A model generated the notes under the pieces. That model was given only the letters and a program-made list of their open reading frames with translations. It made no database searches and was not told where the DNA came from. From contig MFCJ01000079.1 of assembly GCA_001775255.1 (NCBI GenBank), positions 1 through 9,939 on the forward strand: a stretch of 9,939 nt of DNA, written 5' to 3'. Source of the DNA: Candidatus Dadabacteria bacterium RIFCSPHIGHO2_12_FULL_53_21. Its GTDB lineage: Bacteria > Desulfobacterota_D > UBA1144 > Nemesobacterales > UBA2774. The position numbers and the translations under genes are program-made. How positions within the stretch are numbered: the first letter of the stretch is position 1; each line of letters begins with the position of its first letter. Shown piece by piece: positions 1 to 5,688 of this stretch.

Positions 1-2
1 CC

Positions 3-1781
3 AGCTTCAACGCCTTCGTGGACGCGTTTAATATCATCTCGGGGAATGTGAACGACGCGATAGGGCAGACGATACAGAGCGTCCGTTCCCTCTCTCAAGA
101 GCTCGGCTTCGACGCCGTCCCGTCCATAGGCGAGCTCAAAGACAAGCTCTCCGAACTGCTTAAGAACGCGGAGCTCGACCCGGAGACGGTCCAGAAATAC
201 GCCGACCTCAGGAACGCGATAGTCCAGGGCATATCGGACATAATCAACTCCATAACGGGACTCATAGGGAAGATAAGCCAGCTCAACTCGACCATAGTGG
301 GCCTCGGCGGCGCGGCGGTCAATATAATCCCGTTCCTCGACGAGGCGCAGGCGAAGCTGGTCGATTTCTATACGACGAATATAGGCAACCTGTCGCTTGG
401 CGAGCAGGAGATGTTCCTCGATGAAATACTCGGCATAGCGAACGCGAAGCTCGCGGAGGAGCAGGCGGCGTTCCAGAGGGCGCAGGAGGCCAGGCAGAAG
501 GCGGAAGAGGCGCAGAGGGAGAGGATACAGAAGAGGATCGACAACCTGAATAAAGAGAAGGACAAGATAAACGAGGTGTTCAACAAAAGGATCGAGGCGC
601 TTAACGAGGAGCTTCAGATCGCGGAGAGCTTCGCCCAGCTGACGGAGTCGATAAGGCAGACGCTCGATTCGATACTGTTCAGCCCGGAGTCGGTACTGAC
701 CGGGGTCGAGCAGGTGAACGCGCTCCAGTCGAACATTGCCAATCTCCAGGCGCAGCTCACGTCGGCGGTGGACCCGGAGAAGCAGCTGGAGATCGCGGGG
801 AGGCTCGAGGAGGCGTTCAAGACGCTGTTCGATACGGCGGGGGACGCGTTTGGTGTGAACTCGCCTGAATTCGTCGCGATATTCGACCAGGTGACCGGGG
901 GATTGGAGAGCCTGGCGGACTTCACCGGAGAGAGGGGGAGGAGCGTCGAGGAGATATCGGCCGAGATAGAAAGGCTCACGGCCGTGAACGAGGCTACGTT
1001 AAAGAGCATAGACGCGAAGATAGAGGCCGCGCAGGAGAGGCTTGCCTCGATCGGGCAGTCGACGGCCGACAATACGTTCCACGCGTCCCAGGAGCTGACC
1101 GAACTGTTCGAGTTCATAAGGAGCGAGTACATAAGGATACTCGAGGAGAGGTTCGCGCAGCTGGGTGAGGTGAGCGAGTTCGGGTTCCAGTCGGAGGTGG
1201 AGGGGCTCGGCGTTATCGCGGGGTTCACCGAGGAAAACCTGACCGTGCTGAAGGAGCAGACCTCGGAGATGCAGTCGCAGACGGGCTACCTCGCCGAGAT
1301 CGCAGAGAAGCTGGGGGCCGTGGCGGGATTCCAGCACGGGACGGAGGGGTTCAAGAACTTCGGCAGGGGGACCCTCGCCGTGCTCCACGGGCTCGAAGCG
1401 GTGGTAACGAAGAAGGACATCGCCGGTATCCAGGAATCGCTCCTCTCGCAGATAGCGGGCGGGGGCATAGGCGGGCTCGCGGACAGGTTAGCAGGGGAGC
1501 GGGATGGACGGGGCGGCCTCTTCCGGGAGGGCTTCTTCACCGGGACGAGGCCGGGCGGATTTATACCGGAGATACCGGTGAATAGGACAGGGCCTTCGTC
1601 GGACGAGCCGGTGAACCATGTGACGGAGATGAGCGTGGATATAAACGTGAACGTGAACGGCGGGTCGCAGGCGTCGCTCGCGTCGCTTGCGGGGGAGATA
1701 GAGAACATGATGGTGAGGAGCATACGGCAGGGGAGGGTGAGGAAGGAGCTGCAGGAGGCTGCGGTGAGGAGGGTTGCATGA
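3..1781 (+). CDS. Phage tail tape-measure-like protein, C-terminal part (5' end outside window)
   Basis: Tape-measure proteins set tail length and line the tail tube of siphoviruses, myoviruses and related tailocins. The reading frame is open to the left edge (first full codon at base 3), so the GTG at 18 is probably not the true start and about 590 C-terminal residues are seen. The order is: helical N-terminal part; a charged coiled-coil-like stretch rich in Ala, Glu, Lys, Arg and Gln (about bases 450-635); more amphipathic helix; then a Gly-rich segment at about 1335-1410 (GTEGFKNFGRGTLAVLHG followed by LEAVV). That last segment resembles the C-terminal motif of many tape-measure proteins (a 'GF..FG.GT.A.LHG.EAVVP' pattern, from memory). 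A beta-like DINVNVNGG run and a basic end follow. No stop or frameshift is visible. The following 614 bp lack a gene, which is unusual for an active tail operon. Tape-measure identity is likely; the exact phage type is not determinable. Confidence 0.8.
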   Translation, partial: SFNAFVDAFNIISGNVNDAIGQTIQSVRSLSQELGFDAVPSIGELKDKLSELLKNAELDPETVQKYADLRNAIVQGISDIINSITGLIGKISQLNSTIVGLGGAAVNIIPFLDEAQAKLVDFYTTNIGNLSLGEQEMFLDEILGIANAKLAEEQAAFQRAQEARQKAEEAQRERIQKRIDNLNKEKDKINEVFNKRIEALNEELQIAESFAQLTESIRQTLDSILFSPESVLTGVEQVNALQSNIANLQAQLTSAVDPEKQLEIAGRLEEAFKTLFDTAGDAFGVNSPEFVAIFDQVTGGLESLADFTGERGRSVEEISAEIERLTAVNEATLKSIDAKIEAAQERLASIGQSTADNTFHASQELTELFEFIRSEYIRILEERFAQLGEVSEFGFQSEVEGLGVIAGFTEENLTVLKEQTSEMQSQTGYLAEIAEKLGAVAGFQHGTEGFKNFGRGTLAVLHGLEAVVTKKDIAGIQESLLSQIAGGGIGGLADRLAGERDGRGGLFREGFFTGTRPGGFIPEIPVNRTGPSSDEPVNHVTEMSVDINVNVNGGSQASLASLAGEIENMMVRSIRQGRVRKELQEAAVRRVA

Positions 1782-1807
1782 TGCCGGATGCAGGATTAAA
1801 GAAATGG

Positions 1808-1832
1808 ATTCCCGATGAAGGCTTTCGGGAAT
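1808..1832. repeat. Hairpin repeat (ATTCCCGA / TCGGGAAT)
   Basis: ATTCCCGA at 1808-1815 pairs with TCGGGAAT at 1825-1832 around a 9-nt loop, and 'GACA' follows. The 'GGATTCCCG...CGGGAATGACA' form is a common dispersed intergenic palindrome in many bacterial genomes (from memory). It lies 26 bp after the tape-measure stop codon. There is no T tract, so it is not a classical terminator. Confidence 0.6.
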
Positions 1833-1856
1833 GACAATTAATAAAATCCACCCTGA

Positions 1857-1877
1857 CCCTCCTTTACGAAAGGAGGG
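1857..1877. repeat. Perfect 9-bp hairpin (CCCTCCTTT / AAAGGAGGG)
   Basis: CCCTCCTTT (1857-1865), a 3-nt loop ACG, and AAAGGAGGG (1869-1877) form a perfect stem. No T tract follows. It resembles the C-run/G-run palindrome at 2352-2372 and is probably another member of the same loose class of dispersed intergenic hairpins. It could slow transcription out of the tail gene, but there is no specific evidence for that. Confidence 0.6.
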
Positions 1878-1961
1878 AATTAACTACGAAAGACGGGTTT
1901 GCCGCTTTTGTTGGCTTGGGCGGAGGAGGTTGGGGAGAATCGTAAGGACACACACTGTGTG

Positions 1962-2120
1962 TTCTTCTTTTCCTTGATGAAAAGAAGCAAAAATCATCCG
2001 ACTACATAATTTGCTAAAAATCTCACGTACTCGCTAAATCTTCCAATTCCACCCCAGCCCGCGGAAGATTTTTAACGCTCGTACAATCGATTTTCTTAAC
2101 GCAAATTCTGTAATGTCGGG
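1962..2120. repeat. Foldback (MITE/REPIN-like) element, copy 1
   Basis: A 42-bp block at 1962-2003 is identical to 3599-3640. It contains a 9-bp hairpin, CTTCTTTTC/GAAAAGAAG (1964-1972 and 1979-1987). Next comes a long imperfect foldback. ACATAATTTGC (2004-2014) pairs with GCAAATTCTGT (2101-2111, one mismatch); AAAATC (2017-2022) with GATTTT (2089-2094); GTAC (2027-2030) with GTAC (2081-2084); AAATCTTCC (2036-2044) with GGAAGATTT (2063-2071). The right end, GCAAATTCTGTAATGTCGGG, also occurs at 2251-2270 and 3815-3834. No coding capacity is seen. It could be a non-autonomous mobile element or a structured RNA. The boundaries are my estimate from where the two copies stop matching. Confidence 0.65.
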
Positions 2121-2270
2121 GATACGTTCTTCGACCCTTCGACAAGCTCAGGACAGGCTCCTGCTCAGGACGAACGGGTTGGGCTGTGTTGCCGGTTTGA
2201 GTGTAAGAGATTCGGAAGGATCATAGAGTCACACATTGTGTGTGCCCGCCGCAAATTCTGTAATGTCGGG
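2101..2270. repeat. 20-bp direct repeats bounding a 130-bp insert
   Basis: GCAAATTCTGTAATGTCGGG occurs at 2101-2120 and again at 2251-2270. In the element at 3599-3834 the same 20-mer is followed directly by an A-rich AAAGACAAAAGC tract. Here that tract (AAAGACAAAGGC) follows only the second 20-mer. The 130 bp between (2121-2250) therefore look inserted or brought in by recombination between 20-mers. The insert holds a 'CCCTTCGACAAGCTCAGG'-type dispersed repeat (2135-2178, with CTCAGGAC repeated at 2147-2154 and 2164-2171) and a CACAC/GTGTG palindrome (2230-2242). Confidence 0.6.
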
Positions 2271-2292
2271 AAAGACAAAGGCGAAAAAAAAG

Positions 2293-2342
2293 ATTGCCGC
2301 GCGGAGTTTATCCTGAGGGAATCGAAGGACTCGCAATGACAA
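2293..2342. repeat. ATTGCCGCGC...CTCGCAATGACAA repeat split by a nested repeat
   Basis: The left half ATTGCCGCGC (2293-2302) and right half CTCGCAATGACAA (2330-2342) match the intact repeat at 3859-3883. Between them lies a 27-bp stretch containing TATCCTGAGGGAATCGAAGG. From memory, that is itself a typical dispersed intergenic motif. This looks like one repeat inserted in, or recombined into, another. Confidence 0.55.
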
Positions 2343-2351
2343 ATAGTTAAA

Positions 2352-2372
2352 TCCCCCTTTTTCTAAGGGGGA
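2352..2372. repeat. Hairpin TCCCCCTT / AAGGGGGA
   Basis: TCCCCCTT (2352-2359) pairs perfectly with AAGGGGGA (2365-2372) over a 5-nt loop. It ends 23 bp before the next gene. It is a common type of intergenic palindrome and is not followed by a T tract. It would sit in the 5' leader of the downstream gene if that gene is transcribed from further left. Confidence 0.6.
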
Positions 2373-2395
2373 AATTACAGAGAGACGGATGAGAA

Positions 2396-3193
2396 ATGGC
2401 GAATAGGAAAATGGCTAAAACATTTATGCCGGTGACGGTGTTGTCGGCGACGACGGAGGCGGGGAGCTTCCCGAAGGAGAATATGATTGACCGCACGAGC
2501 CCGCAGAGGGCGTGGAGGTCGACGGACGTTGCGGCGGACCAGAGGGTCGTGATAGACCTCGGCGCGGTTCAGACTGCGCTCACGGTTTATCTGGACTGGG
2601 TGAACTTCGGCTCGTTCAAATACCAGGAGTCTGCGGACGGCTCGACGGGATGGAGCGACATCGGCGCGGCACGGACGGTCGGGAAGGACCCGATGCACGG
2701 GGTATATCGCCGGGCGGATGATATAACCATGTCGAGCAAAAGATACCTCGGCATATTCATACCCGCGCAGACACCGCTCGACGGCGCGGATTACTTCCGC
2801 ATAGGCACATTCTGCCTGCCGTCCCCGGTCGTCGAATTGGATGCGGAGACTACGGTCGAGTACCCGTTCGACGCGGCGCTGCCTGACTCGTACATCGTCG
2901 AGAACAGGTTCCCCGGGGGGAGGGCGGAGAAGATCAAGCTCGGCGTGATGCAGCCGATGGTGATATCGTTCGCGCTCAAGACGGGGGCGATGCAGAACAT
3001 AAAGGGCGCCCAGGTGGAGGAGATCGCGGACATGCTCCGGGACGGGACAGAGACGCTCTGGCTCGACTTCAACCTGGGGGAGACGTGGCAGGCGTACCTC
3101 GTGAGGAAGTCCGGGGAGCTGAGGGCGACCGTGAGCACGCCCGCCGTGGGGACGGCGGATTTCGGGACGGTGCTGTTCGAGGTGGTGGTGTAG
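2396..3193 (+). CDS. Phage tail-associated protein with discoidin (F5/8 type C)-like N-terminal half
   Basis: This 265-aa protein probably belongs to the tail tip or baseplate region and may bind a glycan or another tail protein (inference). Residues about 10-140 look like a galactose-binding/discoidin fold: A39-W-R-S, VVIDLG (51-56), then YQESADGSTGW (76-86). In that family a Trp-Arg pair, an 'iDLG' strand and an 'S.DG..W' turn recur. Residues about 145-265 are beta-rich and may be a tail-component domain; I do not recognise the family. The start ATG at 2396 has only a weak purine-rich site upstream (GGATGAG, 2386-2392). ATG codons at 2411 and 2426 are alternatives. It sits between two repeat-filled spacers and follows the tape-measure gene in the same direction. 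No signal peptide or membrane segment is visible. Codon use matches the neighbouring genes. Confidence 0.65.
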   Translation: MANRKMAKTFMPVTVLSATTEAGSFPKENMIDRTSPQRAWRSTDVAADQRVVIDLGAVQTALTVYLDWVNFGSFKYQESADGSTGWSDIGAARTVGKDPMHGVYRRADDITMSSKRYLGIFIPAQTPLDGADYFRIGTFCLPSPVVELDAETTVEYPFDAALPDSYIVENRFPGGRAEKIKLGVMQPMVISFALKTGAMQNIKGAQVEEIADMLRDGTETLWLDFNLGETWQAYLVRKSGELRATVSTPAVGTADFGTVLFEVVV

Positions 3194-3198
3194 CAATT

Positions 3199-3423
3199 AT
3201 GGCTGATAACCGGACGGATAGAATTGTATTGAGCGGGGACTGGAAGTAGGGATCACGGAAGAGGGCGGACGAGGCGGCCGAGAGGGGGAACCACAGGCAT
3301 CCCCGGTACAGGGGAGGGCTGCCCCGGGAGGCGATAGAGGCGCTCGAGAGGGCGAGGGACGCGCTCCGGAAAGAGGATGAGAATGCCGCGCTTTGCTCCG
3401 CGCCGCTCGCAAAGACAAGATGA
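3199..3423 (+). pseudogene. Small ORF interrupted by an amber stop; 3' end formed by a dispersed repeat
   Basis: An ATG five bases after the previous stop opens a frame that runs 16 codons to TAG (3247-3249, after Gly-Asp-Trp-Lys). It then continues open for 57 more codons to TGA at 3421-3423. The second part is charged and helical (RADEAAERG, then AIEALERARDALRKEDE) and has coding-like third-position GC. It has no in-frame ATG, GTG or TTG to restart from. The last codons (about 3382-3420) are a degenerate copy of the ATTGCCGCGC...CTCGCAA repeat, so the natural C-terminus has probably been lost. The most likely reading is a decayed small tail or accessory gene. A UAG-readthrough gene is possible but unsupported. 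No function can be named. Confidence 0.45.
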
Positions 3424-3598
3424 TATGATCCTGCGGCTGCCAAGTTAACTAGCATTGGTTCATTGTGAGCCAGGGCGTCTGATTCCTCTTATTCATCGGA
3501 ATCGTTCTTCGACCAACGCAGGATGAGCGGGATTAAATACGAGATTGCCGCAGCACCTTTCCTGTCATGCGATAACAGTGAAGGGCAAGATATTTATT

Positions 3599-3834
3599 TT
3601 CTTCTTTTCCTTGATGAAAAGAAGCAAAAATCATCCGACTGTACATAATTTGCTAAAAATATCATATTAAGGCTAAAATCTTTCAATTCCGCCCTAATTA
3701 GCAATGATGCAAGTCTAGTTGCATTATTGCTGATAGGAAAGGGCGTCCGAATGCGCGCTAGTTTGCATTCATACCCTGAAAGATTTTCACGCCTTAATAA
3801 TCTATTTTCTTAACGCAAATTCTGTAATGTCGGG
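3599..3834. repeat. Foldback (MITE/REPIN-like) element, copy 2, with extra internal hairpins
   Basis: It shares its first 42 bp and its last 20 bp with the copy at 1962-2120. Its arms pair as follows: ACATAATTTGC (3643-3653) with GCAAATTCTGT (3815-3825); TATTAAGGC (3665-3673) with GCCTTAATA (3791-3799), perfect; AAAATCTTTCA (3675-3685) with TGAAAGATTTT (3777-3787), perfect. The middle holds a further stem of 13 bp with one G-T pair (3700-3712 and 3719-3731, loop GTCTAG) and GAATGC/GCATTC (3749-3754 and 3764-3769). The middle arm sequences differ from copy 1 yet remain self-complementary. No coding capacity is seen. Confidence 0.65.
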
Positions 3835-3858
3835 GGAAAGACAAAAGCAAAAAACGAG

Positions 3859-3883
3859 ATTGCCGCGCTTCGCTCGCAATGAC
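3859..3883. repeat. Intact ATTGCCGCGCTTCGCTCGCAAT palindromic repeat
   Basis: ATTGC (3859-3863) and GCAAT (3876-3880) frame inner GCG/CGC pairs, and GAC follows. This is a widespread bacterial intergenic repeat (from memory, usually written 'GTCATTGCGAGCGAAGC...GCAATCTC'). Related copies lie at 2293-2342 (split), 3382-3420 (degenerate, inside a broken ORF) and about 3543-3550 (partial). It is preceded by the AAAGACAAAAGC tract that also follows the 20-mer at 2251-2270. Confidence 0.7.
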
Positions 3884-3939
3884 AATACAAGCGGGCGCGG
3901 CGATGACGAAAGAAACTAAATACCGGAAGGTGAAATTGT

Positions 3940-4383
3940 ATGGGTCTGTCTACATATGCGGCAAATGAGATACTTGATTTAATACTCGGTACGGAGGATT
4001 GGACTATGCCGACGCAGGTGTACGTATCGCTGCACACGGCTTCGCCCGGTCTTACCGGAGCGAACGAGGTGTCTGCGGGGTGGTACGCGGCCGGAGGGAG
4101 GATGCAGCCCTCGGGCACTCCCAAATGGAACGCGGCGACCGCGAGCGGGGCGACGAATAACGGGACTATCACGTTCCCGGCGGTCTCGGGCTCGAGCGTG
4201 ACCGTGACGCACGTGGGTATATGGGATAACGCGACCGTCGGCGCGGGGAATTTCCTCCACGGGATAGCGCTCGGCGGAATCGTATTGACGACTTCAAACG
4301 TGCTAGCCTGCGGCGGAAAGGATAAGGACACGACTTCCGATCAGCCCTCGGGCTCAGGCTCGGGCGATTCGACCCAGTCATAA
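3940..4383 (+). CDS. Minor tail / tail-fibre-type phage protein (147 aa)
   Basis: The N-terminal pattern (MGLSTYAANEILDLILGT, then a Pro, then VYVSLHTASPG...E) matches a widespread family of small phage structural proteins. In those, an 'NkiLd.llgt..y..P..vYvaL.ta.P' start leads into a Gly/Ala-rich beta domain. Here GTITFPAVSGSSVTVTHVGIWD (residues 75-96; family 'itFpaAs...vtH.gI.D') and FLHGIAL (105-111) follow the family closely. Such proteins are usually annotated as tail-fibre or hypothetical structural proteins. The start is clear: AAGGTGA at 3927-3933, 6 nt from ATG. The C-terminus is odd. After LTTSNVLACGG (116-126) comes a hydrophilic Lys/Asp/Ser/Gly tail to residue 147, where relatives usually end on beta strands. 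It is followed 39 bp later by a strong terminator, so it appears to end the tail transcription unit. Confidence 0.7.
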   Translation: MGLSTYAANEILDLILGTEDWTMPTQVYVSLHTASPGLTGANEVSAGWYAAGGRMQPSGTPKWNAATASGATNNGTITFPAVSGSSVTVTHVGIWDNATVGAGNFLHGIALGGIVLTTSNVLACGGKDKDTTSDQPSGSGSGDSTQS

Positions 4384-4422
4384 GCTTTATTTGACCGGTA
4401 GAAATAATCAAATATGCAGAAT

Positions 4423-4466
4423 ACCCCGGAGCGCCCAGAGAGGTGTTCCGGGGTTTTTTGTTTTTT
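4423..4466 (+). terminator. Rho-independent terminator after the tail genes
   Basis: ACCCCGGAGCGCC (4423-4435) pairs with GGTGTTCCGGGGT (4442-4454), 13 bp including two G-T pairs, over a CAGAGA loop. TTTTTTG and TTTTTT follow (4454-4466). This should separate the tail genes from the PqqD/HPrK/Hint cassette. Confidence 0.9.
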
Positions 4467-4505
4467 AAGCAGCGGCCCGGAACGCTCTTGTCCGTTACAC
4501 CCCCC

Positions 4506-4551
4506 CCGGATTCCATCCGGCCTTGAAACCGGTTAGGGAATTCGGGATAAT
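4506..4551 (+). promoter_or_regulatory. Sigma70-type promoter for the PqqD-like gene, with palindromes
   Basis: TTGAAA (4523-4528) and GATAAT (4546-4551) are separated by exactly 17 bp. Each box matches five of six consensus bases. This predicts a transcript start near 4558 and a leader of about 40 nt. The palindrome CCGGAT-TCC-ATCCGG (4506-4520) lies just upstream of the -35 box. A perfect AACCGGTT (4527-4534) overlaps the end of the -35 box and the start of the spacer. Either could be a regulator-binding site (inference). Confidence 0.7.
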
Positions 4552-4597
4552 AACTATTCTGTTTTACAATTAATCTAATAGAGGCGGGCGTAATTAA

Positions 4598-4855
4598 ATG
4601 AGCGAACATCCTATAATAGCTGAAGGCATAGACATAAGCGAGGTCGAGGACGGCTACGTCATCTACCAGAGCGAGAAGGACAAGGTCCACTACCTCAACA
4701 AAACCGCAGTGCTGGTGCTCGAAGCCTGCACGGGCAAGAACTCGGAGGCCGATATCAGGGCGATCGTAAGGGAGGCGTATCAGCTCCCGGAGGACCCTGT
4801 GAAGGAAGTCGCCGACTGTCTCAATACACTCATACAGGAAGGGCTGGTTAAATAA
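4598..4855 (+). CDS. PqqD-like RRE (RiPP precursor recognition) protein
   Basis: This is an 85-aa stand-alone PqqD-family protein. The family folds as a small winged helix. In many RiPP pathways it binds the leader of a precursor peptide and hands it to modifying enzymes. The pattern is typical: DGYVIYQSEKDKVHYLNKTA (residues 18-37), where 'dgy.ly......h.LN.ta' is the family core. VLEACTGKN (39-47) is next, a helix, and finally VKEVADCLNTLIQEGLVK (68-85), matching the family's 'v...l..L...GLi' end. The catalytic module of pyrroloquinoline quinone synthesis is absent, so this is not evidence for PQQ. The ATG has a distant purine-rich site (GAGG at 4581-4584, 13 nt away). It is the first gene of the cassette and directly precedes the HPr-kinase-like gene, a pairing known from lasso-peptide and other RiPP-like loci. 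The likely partner is the leader-bearing protein encoded at 5728-6345 (inference). Confidence 0.85.
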   Translation: MSEHPIIAEGIDISEVEDGYVIYQSEKDKVHYLNKTAVLVLEACTGKNSEADIRAIVREAYQLPEDPVKEVADCLNTLIQEGLVK

Positions 4856-4941
4856 TTCACCGGAGAAAGCACCGCCTCCTCAATACGGCCGCCACTATAA
4901 CGACCGATGACGAGTCCATCGCCGGGCGTCTCGATTTCATA

Positions 4942-5688
4942 TTGCACGACGCCGAGCAGGATTTTCCCATAACGAACGAAGCCGATTACGGGCTGGCTTT
5001 GAACGGCCGTACTTATGAAATAAAGAGAAACGGGGAGGTATGTTACTCCTCGGACGATATATCCGAAACGATCTTCAACCTCATGTGGCTCATACACAAG
5101 GACGCGCTCGGCGGGATCACCGACCGCATCCGCATCCACGCGGGGTGCGGGGAATGGGAGGGGCGGAGGTTTATAGTCGTCGGCGACAAGGGGGTCGGTA
5201 AAACTACCCTGATGGTCCGCCTCCTCTACGGCGGGTTCCGCATATTAAGCGACGAGCTCGTGCTGATCAGGGACGGAAAGGCGCTGCCGTTCCCGAGGCG
5301 TTTCCATATAAAGCAGGATAGCACGAGGCTTCATCCCGCAATGGCCGGGCTCTTCGATACGCTGCCTTTCAACTGGACCAGTTACGGTCGTAAGATGTAC
5401 TCCTTCACCCCCCGGGACGCGGGACACGGCTGGAGGATCGACGAGGCGGACGTGCGCGCCGTCATCTATCTCGAGCCGAACCACGGCGGGGAATCGCGCA
5501 TAGAGGAGTGTCCCAAATACAGGATGGTCGAGAAAGTAATGCCGATGTCTTTCCTCTCGGAGACGGACGACCATCTGAAGATCGGCGAGCTCTGCAGGCT
5601 CATCGACAATGCCGAGTGCTGCGTGCTCCACGTGGGCGATCTCGAAGGGGCTGTCTCAGGTTTACAGCAAAAATTGTCTGTGCTATAA
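4942..5688 (+). CDS. HPr kinase (HprK)-like P-loop protein of a PqqD-linked locus
   Basis: The protein has at least 248 aa from TTG 4942. It resembles the HprK/PEP-carboxykinase-like kinases found beside PqqD proteins, some of which phosphorylate peptide precursors. IRIHAG (63-68) leads to a clear Walker A loop, GDKGVGKTT (81-89). RILSDELVLI (100-109) follows at the usual acidic position, then PFPRRFHIK (116-124). The start is uncertain. The same frame is open and coding-like from 4852, encoding ...TTDDESIAGRLDFIL just before the TTG, a region expected in the family. That stretch has no ATG, GTG or TTG. Only ATA (4852) and ATT (4855) are available, lying 8 and 11 nt after an AGGAAGGG site inside the PqqD gene. 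So the protein may start non-canonically, or the sequence may hold an error. Its stop codon lies inside the -10 box of the next gene. The substrate is unknown; the Hint-protein leader is the obvious candidate (inference). Confidence 0.8.
   Translation: MHDAEQDFPITNEADYGLALNGRTYEIKRNGEVCYSSDDISETIFNLMWLIHKDALGGITDRIRIHAGCGEWEGRRFIVVGDKGVGKTTLMVRLLYGGFRILSDELVLIRDGKALPFPRRFHIKQDSTRLHPAMAGLFDTLPFNWTSYGRKMYSFTPRDAGHGWRIDEADVRAVIYLEPNHGGESRIEECPKYRMVEKVMPMSFLSETDDHLKIGELCRLIDNAECCVLHVGDLEGAVSGLQQKLSVL

Larger units (their letters stand above)
1782..2395. other. Gene-free, repeat-filled spacer inside the tail module
   Basis: No credible gene is seen in these 614 bp. The spacer is a mosaic of short palindromes and dispersed repeats: hairpins at 1808-1832, 1857-1877 and 2352-2372; a foldback element at 1962-2120; a 20-bp direct repeat (2101-2120 and 2251-2270) around a 130-bp insert; and GT/CA palindromes at 1948-1962 and 2230-2242. 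Tail genes are normally packed tightly, so this looks like DNA acquired after the phage genes settled in the chromosome (inference). Confidence 0.7.
3424..3939. other. Gene-free, repeat-rich spacer
   Basis: No gene is seen. The stretch contains a GATTCC/GGAATC hairpin (3481-3503), a partial GATTGCCGC repeat (about 3543-3550), the second foldback element (3599-3834) and an intact ATTGC...GCAAT palindrome (3859-3880). CGTTCTTCGACC at 3503-3514 also occurs near 2125 in the first spacer. The two spacers therefore share several repeat families, in the same general order. Confidence 0.65.

Noticed and set aside
18..20. GTG at 18 as the true start of the tape-measure-like gene
   Set aside because: The frame is open to the window edge and has coding-like codons before it. 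The protein begins mid-helix at this point and is almost certainly longer.
614..1228. Long minus-strand open frames opposite the tape-measure gene (also opposite the genes at 2375-3196, 6650-7237 and 8210-9052)
   Set aside because: They mirror strong + strand genes in GC-rich DNA, are low-complexity (Ser/Pro- or Arg/Pro-rich), and match no family I recognise.
1962..3834. CRISPR array from the repeated blocks in the two spacers
   Set aside because: The repeats are few, irregularly spaced, differ in length, and form foldbacks. There are no uniform spacers and no cas genes.
4297..4326. LACGG in the tail-fibre-type protein read as a lipobox of a separate lipoprotein
   Set aside because: It lies about 120 residues into an intact frame with a clear start at 3940. 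There is no nearby start codon with a positively charged, hydrophobic signal before it.
3810..4331. Minus-strand 173-codon frame across the foldback element and tail-fibre-type gene
   Set aside because: It is antisense to a well-supported gene and translates a dispersed repeat at its end.
4598..5688. Pyrroloquinoline quinone synthesis or classical HPr (PTS) regulation
   Set aside because: No pqqA, pqqC, pqqE or ptsH partner is present. Stand-alone PqqD plus HPrK-like proteins are typical of peptide-modification loci instead.
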